Origin: Limibacter armeniacum
GTDB lineage: Bacteria > Bacteroidota > Bacteroidia > Cytophagales > Flammeovirgaceae
DNA: 64,000 nucleotides
Assembly (NCBI RefSeq): GCF_036880985.1
Contig: NZ_JBAJNO010000003.1
Span: forward strand, 186,001-250,000
Direction of reading: 5' to 3'
This document shows positions 30,210-38,164 of the stretch, piece after piece (position 1 is the first letter of the stretch; the number at the start of each line of letters is the position of its first letter). Below the pieces are notes generated by a model. It did no database searches. It was not told where the DNA came from and saw only the letters and a program-made list of their open reading frames with translations. A program made the position numbers and the translations under genes.

Positions 30210-30247
30210 ATGGGATAAATCCCATCACTGATATATTTTGTCCCTTC
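30210..30247. repeat. Dispersed palindromic repeat, copy 1
   Basis: 38 bases starting ATGGGATAAATCCCAT, with an internal palindrome and a second hairpin (GTCCCTTCGGGAC). Matches 50082-50119 at all but one position. REP-like element. Confidence 0.65.
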
Positions 30248-30457
30248 GGGACAGCTTCATTACTTTCAGATAAATACTCAAACTTGATAAAACAACTGCA
30301 CACCAACTGCCTATATATTGTTTTAGGAAAGATGTCATCAGCAAAAGGTAGTAACGAGGCATACTGTACCTACCGCTATTTAGTGCGAAGGTATTATCCA
30401 GATCAACAGTATAAATGGTACAGCATACCTTGCACTACACAATCAGTTGCTTGAAGT

Positions 30458-31678
30458 TTATTGTGTCAGTTCGTCTATGACGCCTTTTGCCTCATCAATC
30501 CTTAATGAAACCAGCTTATAAAATACCTGATCGAGCTGCTGTGTCATCTCCTTACCTGTAGACTGCTGACGCAAGTCATACAGCTGCCTTACCAGTTTTA
30601 GCTCCTCTTCACCAAATCCTACGCCCAGCTTTTGCTGCAAGGTGGTCAGGAAACCGTAGCCAAACTCCTCAGTCGGCTCAATCATGGTGCCCTCCCCATA
30701 GTCGTTCCAGGTTACCAATTGAATATATTGGAGATCAGCGTCCAATGCCAGATCCAATGTCTGCGTAAAAGTGGACAACTGGTTATGGTCAATGCTAAAG
30801 GTTGGTCCACCCCATCCGCCTTCGTTGTAAAAGGTCTTGAAGCCGGGATACACGGATCCTATTTTCAAACCGCCATAATTGTTCTCATAGAAATTTTTCA
30901 ACCCGTTCATATGGTCACTGTACACCCAAGCGTATTCGCCTGTTGCATTGCTGCCTGCCTCCCCTGACTCATGCCATAGTGTAATGAATGAAGTAGAGGC
31001 AACTGACAGGATTTGTGACCACGAAGCTTCCGTAGTGAAGGTTTGAGGACCGAATACCATCAGCAATGGTTTTCCATTGACCTTGATGTAATTGCTGTCC
31101 TTGAAATAGTTTTGAGCCATATAGGAAACATCTGCCTGTGCTGCCTGTATCTTGTTGGTTACGACTCCCTGATCATAAGCGATATTGATGTTCTGGTCCT
31201 CATAAACTATGGCATACTCCAACCCCACTTTTTCCAACTTGTCAATAATGGCATTGCTGTTGGCAAGATTGGCAGCATAATCATAAAGGTCTGTCGTTCC
31301 GGGCCAATCAATCAGTACTCCATCAATACCTGACAGCTTCATTAGCAACAGCTGGTATTCAATGATATCCCTGTCTCCTGATGCATATGGCCCGGTAAGC
31401 GGATAGTAATGGGAAGCGATCTGCCTGCGGTCTCCATCCAGCTGATCGGGATTCTGGTTAGCCATCGTCCAATGGATACCCCAACTCCCGCTACCTGATG
31501 TCTCCTTGCTTTCAAACCAAGGCATCAGGTGTACATACACTTTCTGATCGGCAGTTTTGGATACTGCTACAGGTTCATGTTCCTCCAGTTTAAAGCCACT
31601 GTCAGACGGATCGTCCTCATTACAGGAAAACAGAAAAAGAAAACACACACATCCCAGTAGTAATCTTTTCATGTCCAT
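30458..31678 (-). CDS. GH71/GH99-like glycoside hydrolase, lipoprotein
   Basis: 406 residues. A lipobox (FLFLFSC, Cys about 19) predicts an outer-membrane lipoprotein. The catalytic barrel opens with VYVHLMPWFES and contains SGIDGVLIDWPG, YAIVYEDQN, LLMVFGPQTF, ITLWHESGEAG and the GH71-like block LVTWNDYGEGTMIEP. Fungal GH71 enzymes cleave alpha-1,3-glucan; related GH99 enzymes cleave alpha-mannose linkages. With GH87 and GH97 next door, alpha-1,3-glucan is the more likely substrate. In line with SusC, SusD upstream and the GH87 gene downstream. Confidence 0.8.
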   Translation of the reverse strand: MDMKRLLLGCVCFLFLFSCNEDDPSDSGFKLEEHEPVAVSKTADQKVYVHLMPWFESKETSGSGSWGIHWTMANQNPDQLDGDRRQIASHYYPLTGPYASGDRDIIEYQLLLMKLSGIDGVLIDWPGTTDLYDYAANLANSNAIIDKLEKVGLEYAIVYEDQNINIAYDQGVVTNKIQAAQADVSYMAQNYFKDSNYIKVNGKPLLMVFGPQTFTTEASWSQILSVASTSFITLWHESGEAGSNATGEYAWVYSDHMNGLKNFYENNYGGLKIGSVYPGFKTFYNEGGWGGPTFSIDHNQLSTFTQTLDLALDADLQYIQLVTWNDYGEGTMIEPTEEFGYGFLTTLQQKLGVGFGEEELKLVRQLYDLRQQSTGKEMTQQLDQVFYKLVSLRIDEAKGVIDELTQ

Positions 31679-31706
31679 TCAGTTTTAGTTTTTAGCCCTT
31701 TAGGAA

Positions 31707-31728
31707 TTCCGGTACCAATTGACCGGAA
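31707..31728 (-). promoter_or_regulatory. Intercistronic hairpin between SusD and GH71/99 genes
   Basis: TTCCGGT (31707-31713) pairs with ACCGGAA (31722-31728). No T-run follows, so RNA processing or stability is more likely than termination. Confidence 0.4.
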
Positions 31729-31763
31729 CCCAAAGGAGCTATATGCTAGGTACAAGAGTAATT

Positions 31764-33269
31764 TTAGTTAGAATAGCCAGGGTTTTGCACCAACTTAGCA
31801 TTGGCAGCCATGGCATTGGCAGGGATCGGGAAGATCGTTCTGTATGGTTCACTCACCTCTTTAGCCCACCATGCTTCACCAAACCTTCCGAAACGGATCT
31901 GGTCTGTTCTGCGGTGTCCTTCCCATACAAACTCACGAAGCAGCTCATCATACATAAAGTCCAGATCAATATCTGTTGGTGTTGAGAGCCCTGCACGATC
32001 GCGTACTTGCGCCACCAACGACTGTGCCTCGCTAGTTCTGCCCAGTCTCATCAGTGCTTCAGCCTTGATCATCACGATTTCTGCATAACGGATCAACACC
32101 CAGTCGTTGCTTCTTTCCCAGTTGTCCCCTTTTGCAATCTCATACTTGATATTTCGGACACCGTCACCTTGTTTCGCATTCTCAAGGCTTGTGATCTCTG
32201 GCGTATGGATGACAGGGTTACCATCATCTTGCAGCAATTGTGTTCCGTCAGGAGCCAACAATGGACCTTCCAATAGACCGTTACGGCGCTTATCCGCTTC
32301 ATCATACAAGCCCCATACCTTAGGCTCAGCGCACATACCATTACCACACCATGCATTGATCTCAAATGCAATACCTGACTTGTAGTGCAGGTACAGCGAC
32401 TGCCAGTAATTACCAATCGTTACACTCTCATCGAAAGGTATCACAAAGATGTTTTCACTTGACCCCTCATTCTCTTTCAGGAAGTTGTCAAAGATATTGC
32501 CTTCCAGGCTGTAACCTGTCACCTGATCTGCGGCATCAATTGCCTTCTGCCACATGGCTTCTCCCTTGAATACCTCAGCATTCAGGTACAAGCGTGCCAG
32601 CATGCTGTAGCCAACATTCTTGGTGAACTTTCCGTACCCTGAAGCAGGCAGGTAATCAATTACGTCCAGCAATTCTGACTCGATAAAATCGAAGATTTCG
32701 GATCGTGAAGTATTCGATTTCAGCTCCTTGTCACTGAAGTCTGTCTGCAACGGCACATTGCCGAAGAGGTCACAAAGAACATAGTAATAATAGGCACGCA
32801 GCCCTCTCAATTCCGCCTTGATATTGTTCTTGTCTTCATCACTTAGCTCTGCCTTGTCGATCTCATAAATAATTGAGTTGACCTTTGAAACACCCGTAAA
32901 GTAGATGTTCCATGACTTTTCAATGGCTACGTTATTGACTGTCCACTGGTGACGCTGGATATCCTGATGTAATCCGCCATCAAACCAGTCTGTACCTCTT
33001 GTCGGGATTACCGCCTCATCAGATGCACCTTCCACCAGAAACAGTGGAAACTCCAAAGTCCAGTTGCCATCATAACCTCTCATGGAAGCGTATGCACGCC
33101 CTACGATGGTCTCAATTTCGGCAGGTGTTTTACCGTATTCATCTGTCAGGACTGTGTTGTACACCTCCTCACTCAAATCTGTACAGCTTCCGATCATCAG
33201 TGCAGGTATTGCAGCCATTACCGAAGCCCATTTCTTGAATTTATATTTTCCGTTTAACATGGTATTCAT
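31764..33269 (-). CDS. SusD-family glycan-binding lipoprotein
   Basis: 501 residues from the ATG at 33269; the frame is open 26 codons further up but the lipobox (PALMIGSC) fits this start. RagB/SusD features: the opening SEEVYNTVLTDEYGKTPAEIETIVGRAYASMRGYDG, split here as an N-terminal helix, TPR-like central helices (IKAELRGLRAYYYYVLCDLFGN) and the C-terminal EFVWEGHRRTDQIRFGRF. It lies over the SusC barrel at the cell surface and captures oligosaccharides. Pairs with the SusC gene directly upstream. Confidence 0.95.
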   Translation of the reverse strand: MNTMLNGKYKFKKWASVMAAIPALMIGSCTDLSEEVYNTVLTDEYGKTPAEIETIVGRAYASMRGYDGNWTLEFPLFLVEGASDEAVIPTRGTDWFDGGLHQDIQRHQWTVNNVAIEKSWNIYFTGVSKVNSIIYEIDKAELSDEDKNNIKAELRGLRAYYYYVLCDLFGNVPLQTDFSDKELKSNTSRSEIFDFIESELLDVIDYLPASGYGKFTKNVGYSMLARLYLNAEVFKGEAMWQKAIDAADQVTGYSLEGNIFDNFLKENEGSSENIFVIPFDESVTIGNYWQSLYLHYKSGIAFEINAWCGNGMCAEPKVWGLYDEADKRRNGLLEGPLLAPDGTQLLQDDGNPVIHTPEITSLENAKQGDGVRNIKYEIAKGDNWERSNDWVLIRYAEIVMIKAEALMRLGRTSEAQSLVAQVRDRAGLSTPTDIDLDFMYDELLREFVWEGHRRTDQIRFGRFGEAWWAKEVSEPYRTIFPIPANAMAANAKLVQNPGYSN

Positions 33270-33315
33270 CAATTTTTGGGAATAAAAACTTAGAAACCTT
33301 ACCCTGTTGGGGTAA

Positions 33316-33345
33316 GTGCCTGCCGCTTTTATCTGCGGCAGACAC
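33316..33345 (-). promoter_or_regulatory. Hairpin between susC- and susD-like genes
   Basis: GTGCCTGCCGC and GCGGCAGACAC (arms 33316-33326 and 33335-33345) pair with one mismatch. It follows the SusC stop by 16 bases without a clear T-run; it may adjust the SusC:SusD mRNA ratio. Confidence 0.45.
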
Positions 33346-33360
33346 AACTGATCTCTTTGA

Positions 33361-36318
33361 TCAGAATTTCACGCTTGCACCTAAAGTGATCGTGCGTGGT
33401 CTAGGATAAACATTATAGTTGTCGATACCTGGGTTCAAAAGTCCCGACATGTTTACTTCCGGATCTACACCTGAGTAGTTGGTGATCAGGAACAGGTTCT
33501 CACCCGTTACGTAGATACGCGCGCTTCTCAGCTTGGAAGTAGCCTTGACAGGTACTGTGTAGCCCAACGTTACGTTTTGCATTCTGACAAATGAGCCATC
33601 CTCGATCCAGTAATCTGAGAACTGAGGAGCGTCATTCAATTGGTCTGTCAGTGCTTCATCCGGTACGTTGTTGCCTGGTAGCCTGCCCTCATCCATAATA
33701 CTCATCTTCGTAGCATTCAGGATGTCGTGACCGATAATAGAATTCAAGAAGAAGCTAAGGTCAAAGTCTCCGTAACGGAAGTTCATTCCCAAACCTCCTA
33801 CAAGATCAGGCTGTGCATCACCCAAAATCTGCTTGTCTTCCTCACGTCCTTCTCCTTCCAACACATACTTGCCATCCTCATCAAACTCCTTGAATTTGAA
33901 GCCGTAGAAAGTACCTGGTACATAACCTTCACGGATTGTTTGTGTGTATAGCTCAGAGAAGCCCCTGTTTTCGATCTTGCCAGACTGGATAGCGTCTGTT
34001 GTATAGATATCATTTGACAGCGATTCAATCTTCTGCTTGTTGTAAGCGATATTGAAATCAATGCTCCAATTGAATTTACCTTTCTCCATCACCGATGTGT
34101 TCAGGCTGAATTCGATACCCTTGTTGCTTAGTGAACCTACGTTGGCAAGCATATAGCCATATACATATGGCGGCTGAGGAACTTGGTAAGTATAGAGCAA
34201 GTCATCAGTTTGCTTGTCATACAGGTCGATTGAACCTCTGAAACGGTTCAGCAATGCGAAGTCGATACCAATGTTCATCTGTGTTGTTGATTCCCACTTC
34301 AGGTCAGGGTTAGGGTTCTGTACAGGGCCATAACCATACTTCCAAGTACCTGAGTTTGAATCATAGTAAGGGTCGTTACTTGTCGGTCCTGACAAAGCCA
34401 GTGACTGGTAAGGAGCAATTCCTTCCTGATTACCTGTTATACCGTAACCTGCTCTCAGTTTCAGGTCATTTACCCAGCTTTGAGCGCTTTCCATAAAGGC
34501 TTCGTCCGCAATGTTCCAACCTACTGATACAGCAGGGAAAACACCCCACTTGTGATTGTCTCCAAACTTGGATGAACCATCCCTTCTCAATGAAGCCTGC
34601 AACATGTATTTGCCCATATAGCTGTAATTGGCACGTCCGAAGAAGGACACCAGCTTGGAGCTGTTACGTCCTGACCATACATCACCGATACGGTAATCCT
34701 GACCTGCACCCATGTTGTCATATCCGAAGATGTCTGAATCAAAGCCTCTTCTGCCTGCACCAGACCACTCGTTCATCTGGTCGAAGTATGAATAACCACC
34801 TACCAGATTGATGTTGTGATCTCCAAATGACTTGTTGTAGTTCAAGTAAGCTTCCAATAACCTTTGGTGCTGCTCATTCTGCTCCTGCAAGGCAAAGCCC
34901 TTGTCCTGTTCTCCCAACCTTGAGTCAGTTGGCAGGTAATATTTTCTTTTGTATGAGTTTACACTGTAAGACGTATTCAGTACTGCATTCAAGCCACTGA
35001 TGATCTCCAGATCAACTTTCGCCACACCCAATGTTCTGCGTCTTGAACGGTCATCCTGACGCTGATGCAGCAAGGCTACAGGGTTGTTGTATTCATTCAA
35101 GCCCCTTGACTCAAAGAAATCGCCGTTGGCATCATACACAGGCATTGTTGGGTTCAGGTTGTATGCGAAACGGAAAGGTGAGTTATGTGCCTTGCCATCT
35201 GGCTCCGTCAGTAGGTTGTTCACCGGAACGTATTCGTCAAAAGTTGAACTCAAGCTCAAGTCCACTTTCAGTTTGTCATCCAATGCTCTTTGCTGTACGT
35301 AAAGCTTGGCATTCAACCTTTCAAGCTCACTGGTCTTTACGATACCCTCATTCTGGATAAAGTTTACCGAAGCCCTGTATGAAGTATTCTCTGATCCGCC
35401 TGACAAAGCTACGTTGTGCGAATGTGAGATAGCTGTCTGAAGGATTTCTGCCTGCCAGTCTGTATCTGCACCATAGTCGATCGCACCTTGGACATCATTG
35501 TCACGTACATACTGTCTCCACTGGTTGGCAGACAACATGTCAAGGTATTTAGCTGCTGAACCTACTGATACATAAGTGCTGTACTCAACGCTGCTGTCAC
35601 CTTTCTTCGCTTTCTTGGTATTGATGATGATGACACCGTTAGCTGCTCTCGCACCGTAGATGGCTGTCGCTGCAGCATCTTTCAGTACATCCATTGACTC
35701 AATGTCGTTAGGAGATACCGTATTGATATCAGCACCCGGTACACCGTCCACTACTACCAGCGGAGCGTTACCACCTGAAAGTGAAGTACCACCACGCAAA
35801 CGGATCGAAGCACCTTCTGCTGGATCACCGCCTGCCTTTACAATTGTAAGACCTGCTACTTTACCTTGAATCAGCTGCTCAGGCGAGTTGATTACCCCCT
35901 TGTTGAAGTCATTGGAAGTAACGGATGCTGTTGAGCCTGTTACCTCACCTTTCTTCTGGATACCGTACCCTACTACCACAATCTCATCCAGTTGCAGGTT
36001 ATCCACTTCTAAGGATACATTAATTTGAGACCTGCCGTTTACAGGTATTTTTTGGGTAGTATAACCAATAAATGACACTACCAACATTGCATCGGCATTG
36101 GGTACTTCCAAGCTGAACTTACCATCTACATCTGTGATAGTACCGATACTTGTTCCTTCTACTGATACTGATGCTCCTGGTAGGAGCTCATCTGAATCAG
36201 CCGTCTTGATCTGCCCTTTGACCATTATCGCAGCCGAGTTTTCTTGGGCAACGGCAGCGGAACCCCAAAACACTATTAGCACAGTGCTGAGGATATATAT
36301 CAATTGTGAAAATTTCAT
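33361..36318 (-). CDS. SusC-family TonB-dependent outer-membrane transporter
   Basis: 985 residues from the ATG at 36318 (MKFSQLIYILST), whose signal peptide ends in AAVAQ; a start ten codons up would overlap the previous gene. Order: carboxypeptidase-regulatory-like domain (about 35-115, VKGQIKTADSDELLPGASV), TonB box region and plug (QLDEIVVVGYGIQKKGEVTG), then a 22-strand barrel ending in Phe. The SusC hallmark ARAANGVIIINTKKAK is present. It imports oligosaccharides across the outer membrane with TonB energy; partner is the SusD protein downstream. Confidence 0.96.
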   Translation of the reverse strand: MKFSQLIYILSTVLIVFWGSAAVAQENSAAIMVKGQIKTADSDELLPGASVSVEGTSIGTITDVDGKFSLEVPNADAMLVVSFIGYTTQKIPVNGRSQINVSLEVDNLQLDEIVVVGYGIQKKGEVTGSTASVTSNDFNKGVINSPEQLIQGKVAGLTIVKAGGDPAEGASIRLRGGTSLSGGNAPLVVVDGVPGADINTVSPNDIESMDVLKDAAATAIYGARAANGVIIINTKKAKKGDSSVEYSTYVSVGSAAKYLDMLSANQWRQYVRDNDVQGAIDYGADTDWQAEILQTAISHSHNVALSGGSENTSYRASVNFIQNEGIVKTSELERLNAKLYVQQRALDDKLKVDLSLSSTFDEYVPVNNLLTEPDGKAHNSPFRFAYNLNPTMPVYDANGDFFESRGLNEYNNPVALLHQRQDDRSRRRTLGVAKVDLEIISGLNAVLNTSYSVNSYKRKYYLPTDSRLGEQDKGFALQEQNEQHQRLLEAYLNYNKSFGDHNINLVGGYSYFDQMNEWSGAGRRGFDSDIFGYDNMGAGQDYRIGDVWSGRNSSKLVSFFGRANYSYMGKYMLQASLRRDGSSKFGDNHKWGVFPAVSVGWNIADEAFMESAQSWVNDLKLRAGYGITGNQEGIAPYQSLALSGPTSNDPYYDSNSGTWKYGYGPVQNPNPDLKWESTTQMNIGIDFALLNRFRGSIDLYDKQTDDLLYTYQVPQPPYVYGYMLANVGSLSNKGIEFSLNTSVMEKGKFNWSIDFNIAYNKQKIESLSNDIYTTDAIQSGKIENRGFSELYTQTIREGYVPGTFYGFKFKEFDEDGKYVLEGEGREEDKQILGDAQPDLVGGLGMNFRYGDFDLSFFLNSIIGHDILNATKMSIMDEGRLPGNNVPDEALTDQLNDAPQFSDYWIEDGSFVRMQNVTLGYTVPVKATSKLRSARIYVTGENLFLITNYSGVDPEVNMSGLLNPGIDNYNVYPRPRTITLGASVKF

Positions 36319-36347
36319 GCGTAGATATTTTAATAAGGTTATGAACA

Positions 36348-37457
36348 TTAGTTCGTCTTGACAAATGTGAAGTCTGACTCATGGAATGTGATACCGAAGT
36401 TGTCTTTAACCACCACATTGATCGACTCTACTTCCTTATCCTTCAACCAGCCACTCAGGTTAATGATCGCCCTGTATTCAGGATTTGCGCCATCGAATGT
36501 TCCTTCCATTACATCCTCACCAGCAGTGATTTTATAGTGCATAGACGAAACCTCCTCATCACCATTGGTGGCAACCAAGGTAAGGATATCGTTCTTCGTC
36601 ACTTTCTGAGGGAAAAACTGGAAACCAGGCTTTACATCAGGCTCAACCACTATCTGATTGATAATAAAGTCAGCACAACCAGCATCAAGTCCCAATAGAC
36701 TCCACTCCTTGTTAGCCAAAACCACATCTATACGCTTAATTGGCGTATCACCACTACCGTAGTACTCGCTAGGGATCATGTCCATTCTCCAGATACCATC
36801 ACCCAAATGTGTCAGGGCAGTCTTCTCAAAATTGTCTGGATTGTTTTCTACCACGTTCTGCCACTCATTGATACCTGAATGCAAGTGTACAGCATCCGCC
36901 CCAGCCAGTTTACCTACATTGCCACTTCCTGAGTCATCACAATCAGACATGGTATTGTTAGCATTGAATACCATAGAGAATGGTCTATCAACAGGAATTT
37001 CTTTTGGGTAATAATCTACCGTCAGGGTAGTCTTGATATCCGTCAGGCTATACAAGTTTACAGCGTTCCCCTTATCAGGCGCAAAGGCATCTGTCACCTT
37101 TGAACCGTCCTTGTTTTTCAGCAAGCCATAGATGGAAACAATACTTGATGCATCAACTCCATAGTACTCTGAAGGAACCATCGTGATCTGCCAGATATCG
37201 CCTTCTACATGTGTCAGCTTGGCAAATTCAGAGGAACTTTCCCAGTTGCCTGCATCCGGTTCTGAAGGGAACCAAGACCACAAGTAAACATCTTCTGATG
37301 CTCCAGCCAATGATGTCCCTGTTACGTCAAAGTATATCGTCACTTCTTCATCTGCCACGAAGATGGCAGGCTGTGTCCAGATATCTGCAATCCGAGCCTG
37401 ACAAAAACCAAGAATCGGCATTGCCAGTATGGTAAGTGTAAATAGTAATTTCTTCAT
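36348..37457 (-). CDS. Secreted SusE/F-like carbohydrate-binding protein (two related domains)
   Basis: 369 residues with a signal peptide ending GFCQ, no lipobox. Two related segments carry the same signature: LTHVEGDIWQITMVPSEYYG (about 85-105) and LTHLGDGIWRMDMIPSEYYG (about 215-235), each followed by a SIYGLLKNKDG/DVVLANKEW strand. This duplicated beta-rich layout recalls the surface glycan-binding proteins SusE/SusF and accessory proteins of Bacteroidota loci. The stop nearly abuts the SusC gene. It probably binds the polysaccharide at the surface; binding residues cannot be assigned. Confidence 0.7.
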   Translation of the reverse strand: MKKLLFTLTILAMPILGFCQARIADIWTQPAIFVADEEVTIYFDVTGTSLAGASEDVYLWSWFPSEPDAGNWESSSEFAKLTHVEGDIWQITMVPSEYYGVDASSIVSIYGLLKNKDGSKVTDAFAPDKGNAVNLYSLTDIKTTLTVDYYPKEIPVDRPFSMVFNANNTMSDCDDSGSGNVGKLAGADAVHLHSGINEWQNVVENNPDNFEKTALTHLGDGIWRMDMIPSEYYGSGDTPIKRIDVVLANKEWSLLGLDAGCADFIINQIVVEPDVKPGFQFFPQKVTKNDILTLVATNGDEEVSSMHYKITAGEDVMEGTFDGANPEYRAIINLSGWLKDKEVESINVVVKDNFGITFHESDFTFVKTN

Positions 37458-37473
37458 GAGAATGGTGTGTTAT

Positions 37474-37998
37474 TTAATTGGTTTCAGGTGAAAAAGTGAA
37501 AGTATAAGACAGGAACGGAACGCTACTGCCTACTACCGAACGGCTAAGTTTCAAAGCCAAAGAAGGTGTACCTCCTGGCACATTGGTCACTTCCAACTGA
37601 CCTATTTTCTGTGACTTTGCCTCATCTGAGTATAGGTTCATGATAGCAGCTTCTCCATCAGCAAATGCTGAATTCAAATCCCAATACCCCTTCTGAACAA
37701 ATAGCTGAGGAGCATCGCCTGTCACTTCAAATGAAGTTGGGTTGTTTGACTCATCCTCATTCAGTTTGATTTTCATTGTGGCGAAGTCAAACTTGCCATA
37801 AAGGCTCAGTTCTGTTACTCCTGAGGTAGCCTGCTCGTCAGCTTGAACAACATCTGTCAATGTCCAGCTGCCTTTCATTTTTTCGTATCGTGTAATTGGT
37901 TCTACAAAGCTGCCATCCTCAGGCGAGAAACAGCCGTAGAGCATGGTTGTCAGGAATAAACCTATTCCCACACCTTTGATGATCGATCTCATTTTCAT
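37474..37998 (-). CDS. DUF5004-type lipoprotein
   Basis: 174 residues from the ATG at 37998 (MKMRSIIKGVGIGLFL). Lipobox TTMLYGC predicts lipidation. The body starts with KMKGSWTLTDVVQADE, the pattern that opens DUF5004/lipocalin-like proteins, and is all beta. These proteins occur beside SusC/SusD genes in Bacteroidota loci; function is unknown, perhaps glycan binding. The gene is preceded by a 10-bp perfect hairpin at 38101-38131 and followed within 17 bases by the SusE/F-like gene. Confidence 0.75.
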   Translation of the reverse strand: MKMRSIIKGVGIGLFLTTMLYGCFSPEDGSFVEPITRYEKMKGSWTLTDVVQADEQATSGVTELSLYGKFDFATMKIKLNEDESNNPTSFEVTGDAPQLFVQKGYWDLNSAFADGEAAIMNLYSDEAKSQKIGQLEVTNVPGGTPSLALKLSRSVVGSSVPFLSYTFTFSPETN

Positions 37999-38100
37999 AC
38001 TTATGATAGTTGTTGGATGTGAATGAACTATAACTCCATAGACACAAGGTGTCTGGTATGCAGTATCACCAGAATATTTTCCTGACACTGCCATCTTGGT

Positions 38101-38131
38101 GGATAGCTCCCTAATTGAACAGGAGCTATCC
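38101..38131 (-). promoter_or_regulatory. Intercistronic hairpin after GH97
   Basis: Perfect 10-bp arms GGATAGCTCC (38101-38110) and GGAGCTATCC (38122-38131), 34 bases past the GH97 stop. On the minus strand no T-run follows, so partial termination or mRNA protection is likelier than a full stop. Confidence 0.5.
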
Positions 38132-38164
38132 TTTATCATATATGTTTTAAAATTGGGTTGCTTA

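Larger units (their letters stand above)
29926..30457. other. Intergenic region between the GH71/99 and GH87 genes
   Basis: 532 bases without a credible gene. It holds a hairpin with CCGGT arms (29957-29978), a terminator-like hairpin (30048-30070) and a dispersed palindromic repeat (30210-30247). The length and the terminator suggest that the GH87 gene has its own promoter here. Confidence 0.5.

Noticed and set aside
30361-30440. Loose inverted repeat GGCATACTGTACC / GGTACAGCATACC
   Set aside because: Only about 10 of 13 bases pair across a long loop in AT-rich DNA; too weak to list.
30164-30454. 96-codon plus-strand ORF
   Set aside because: Runs through the dispersed palindromic repeat in an intergenic region; no start signal and no domain.
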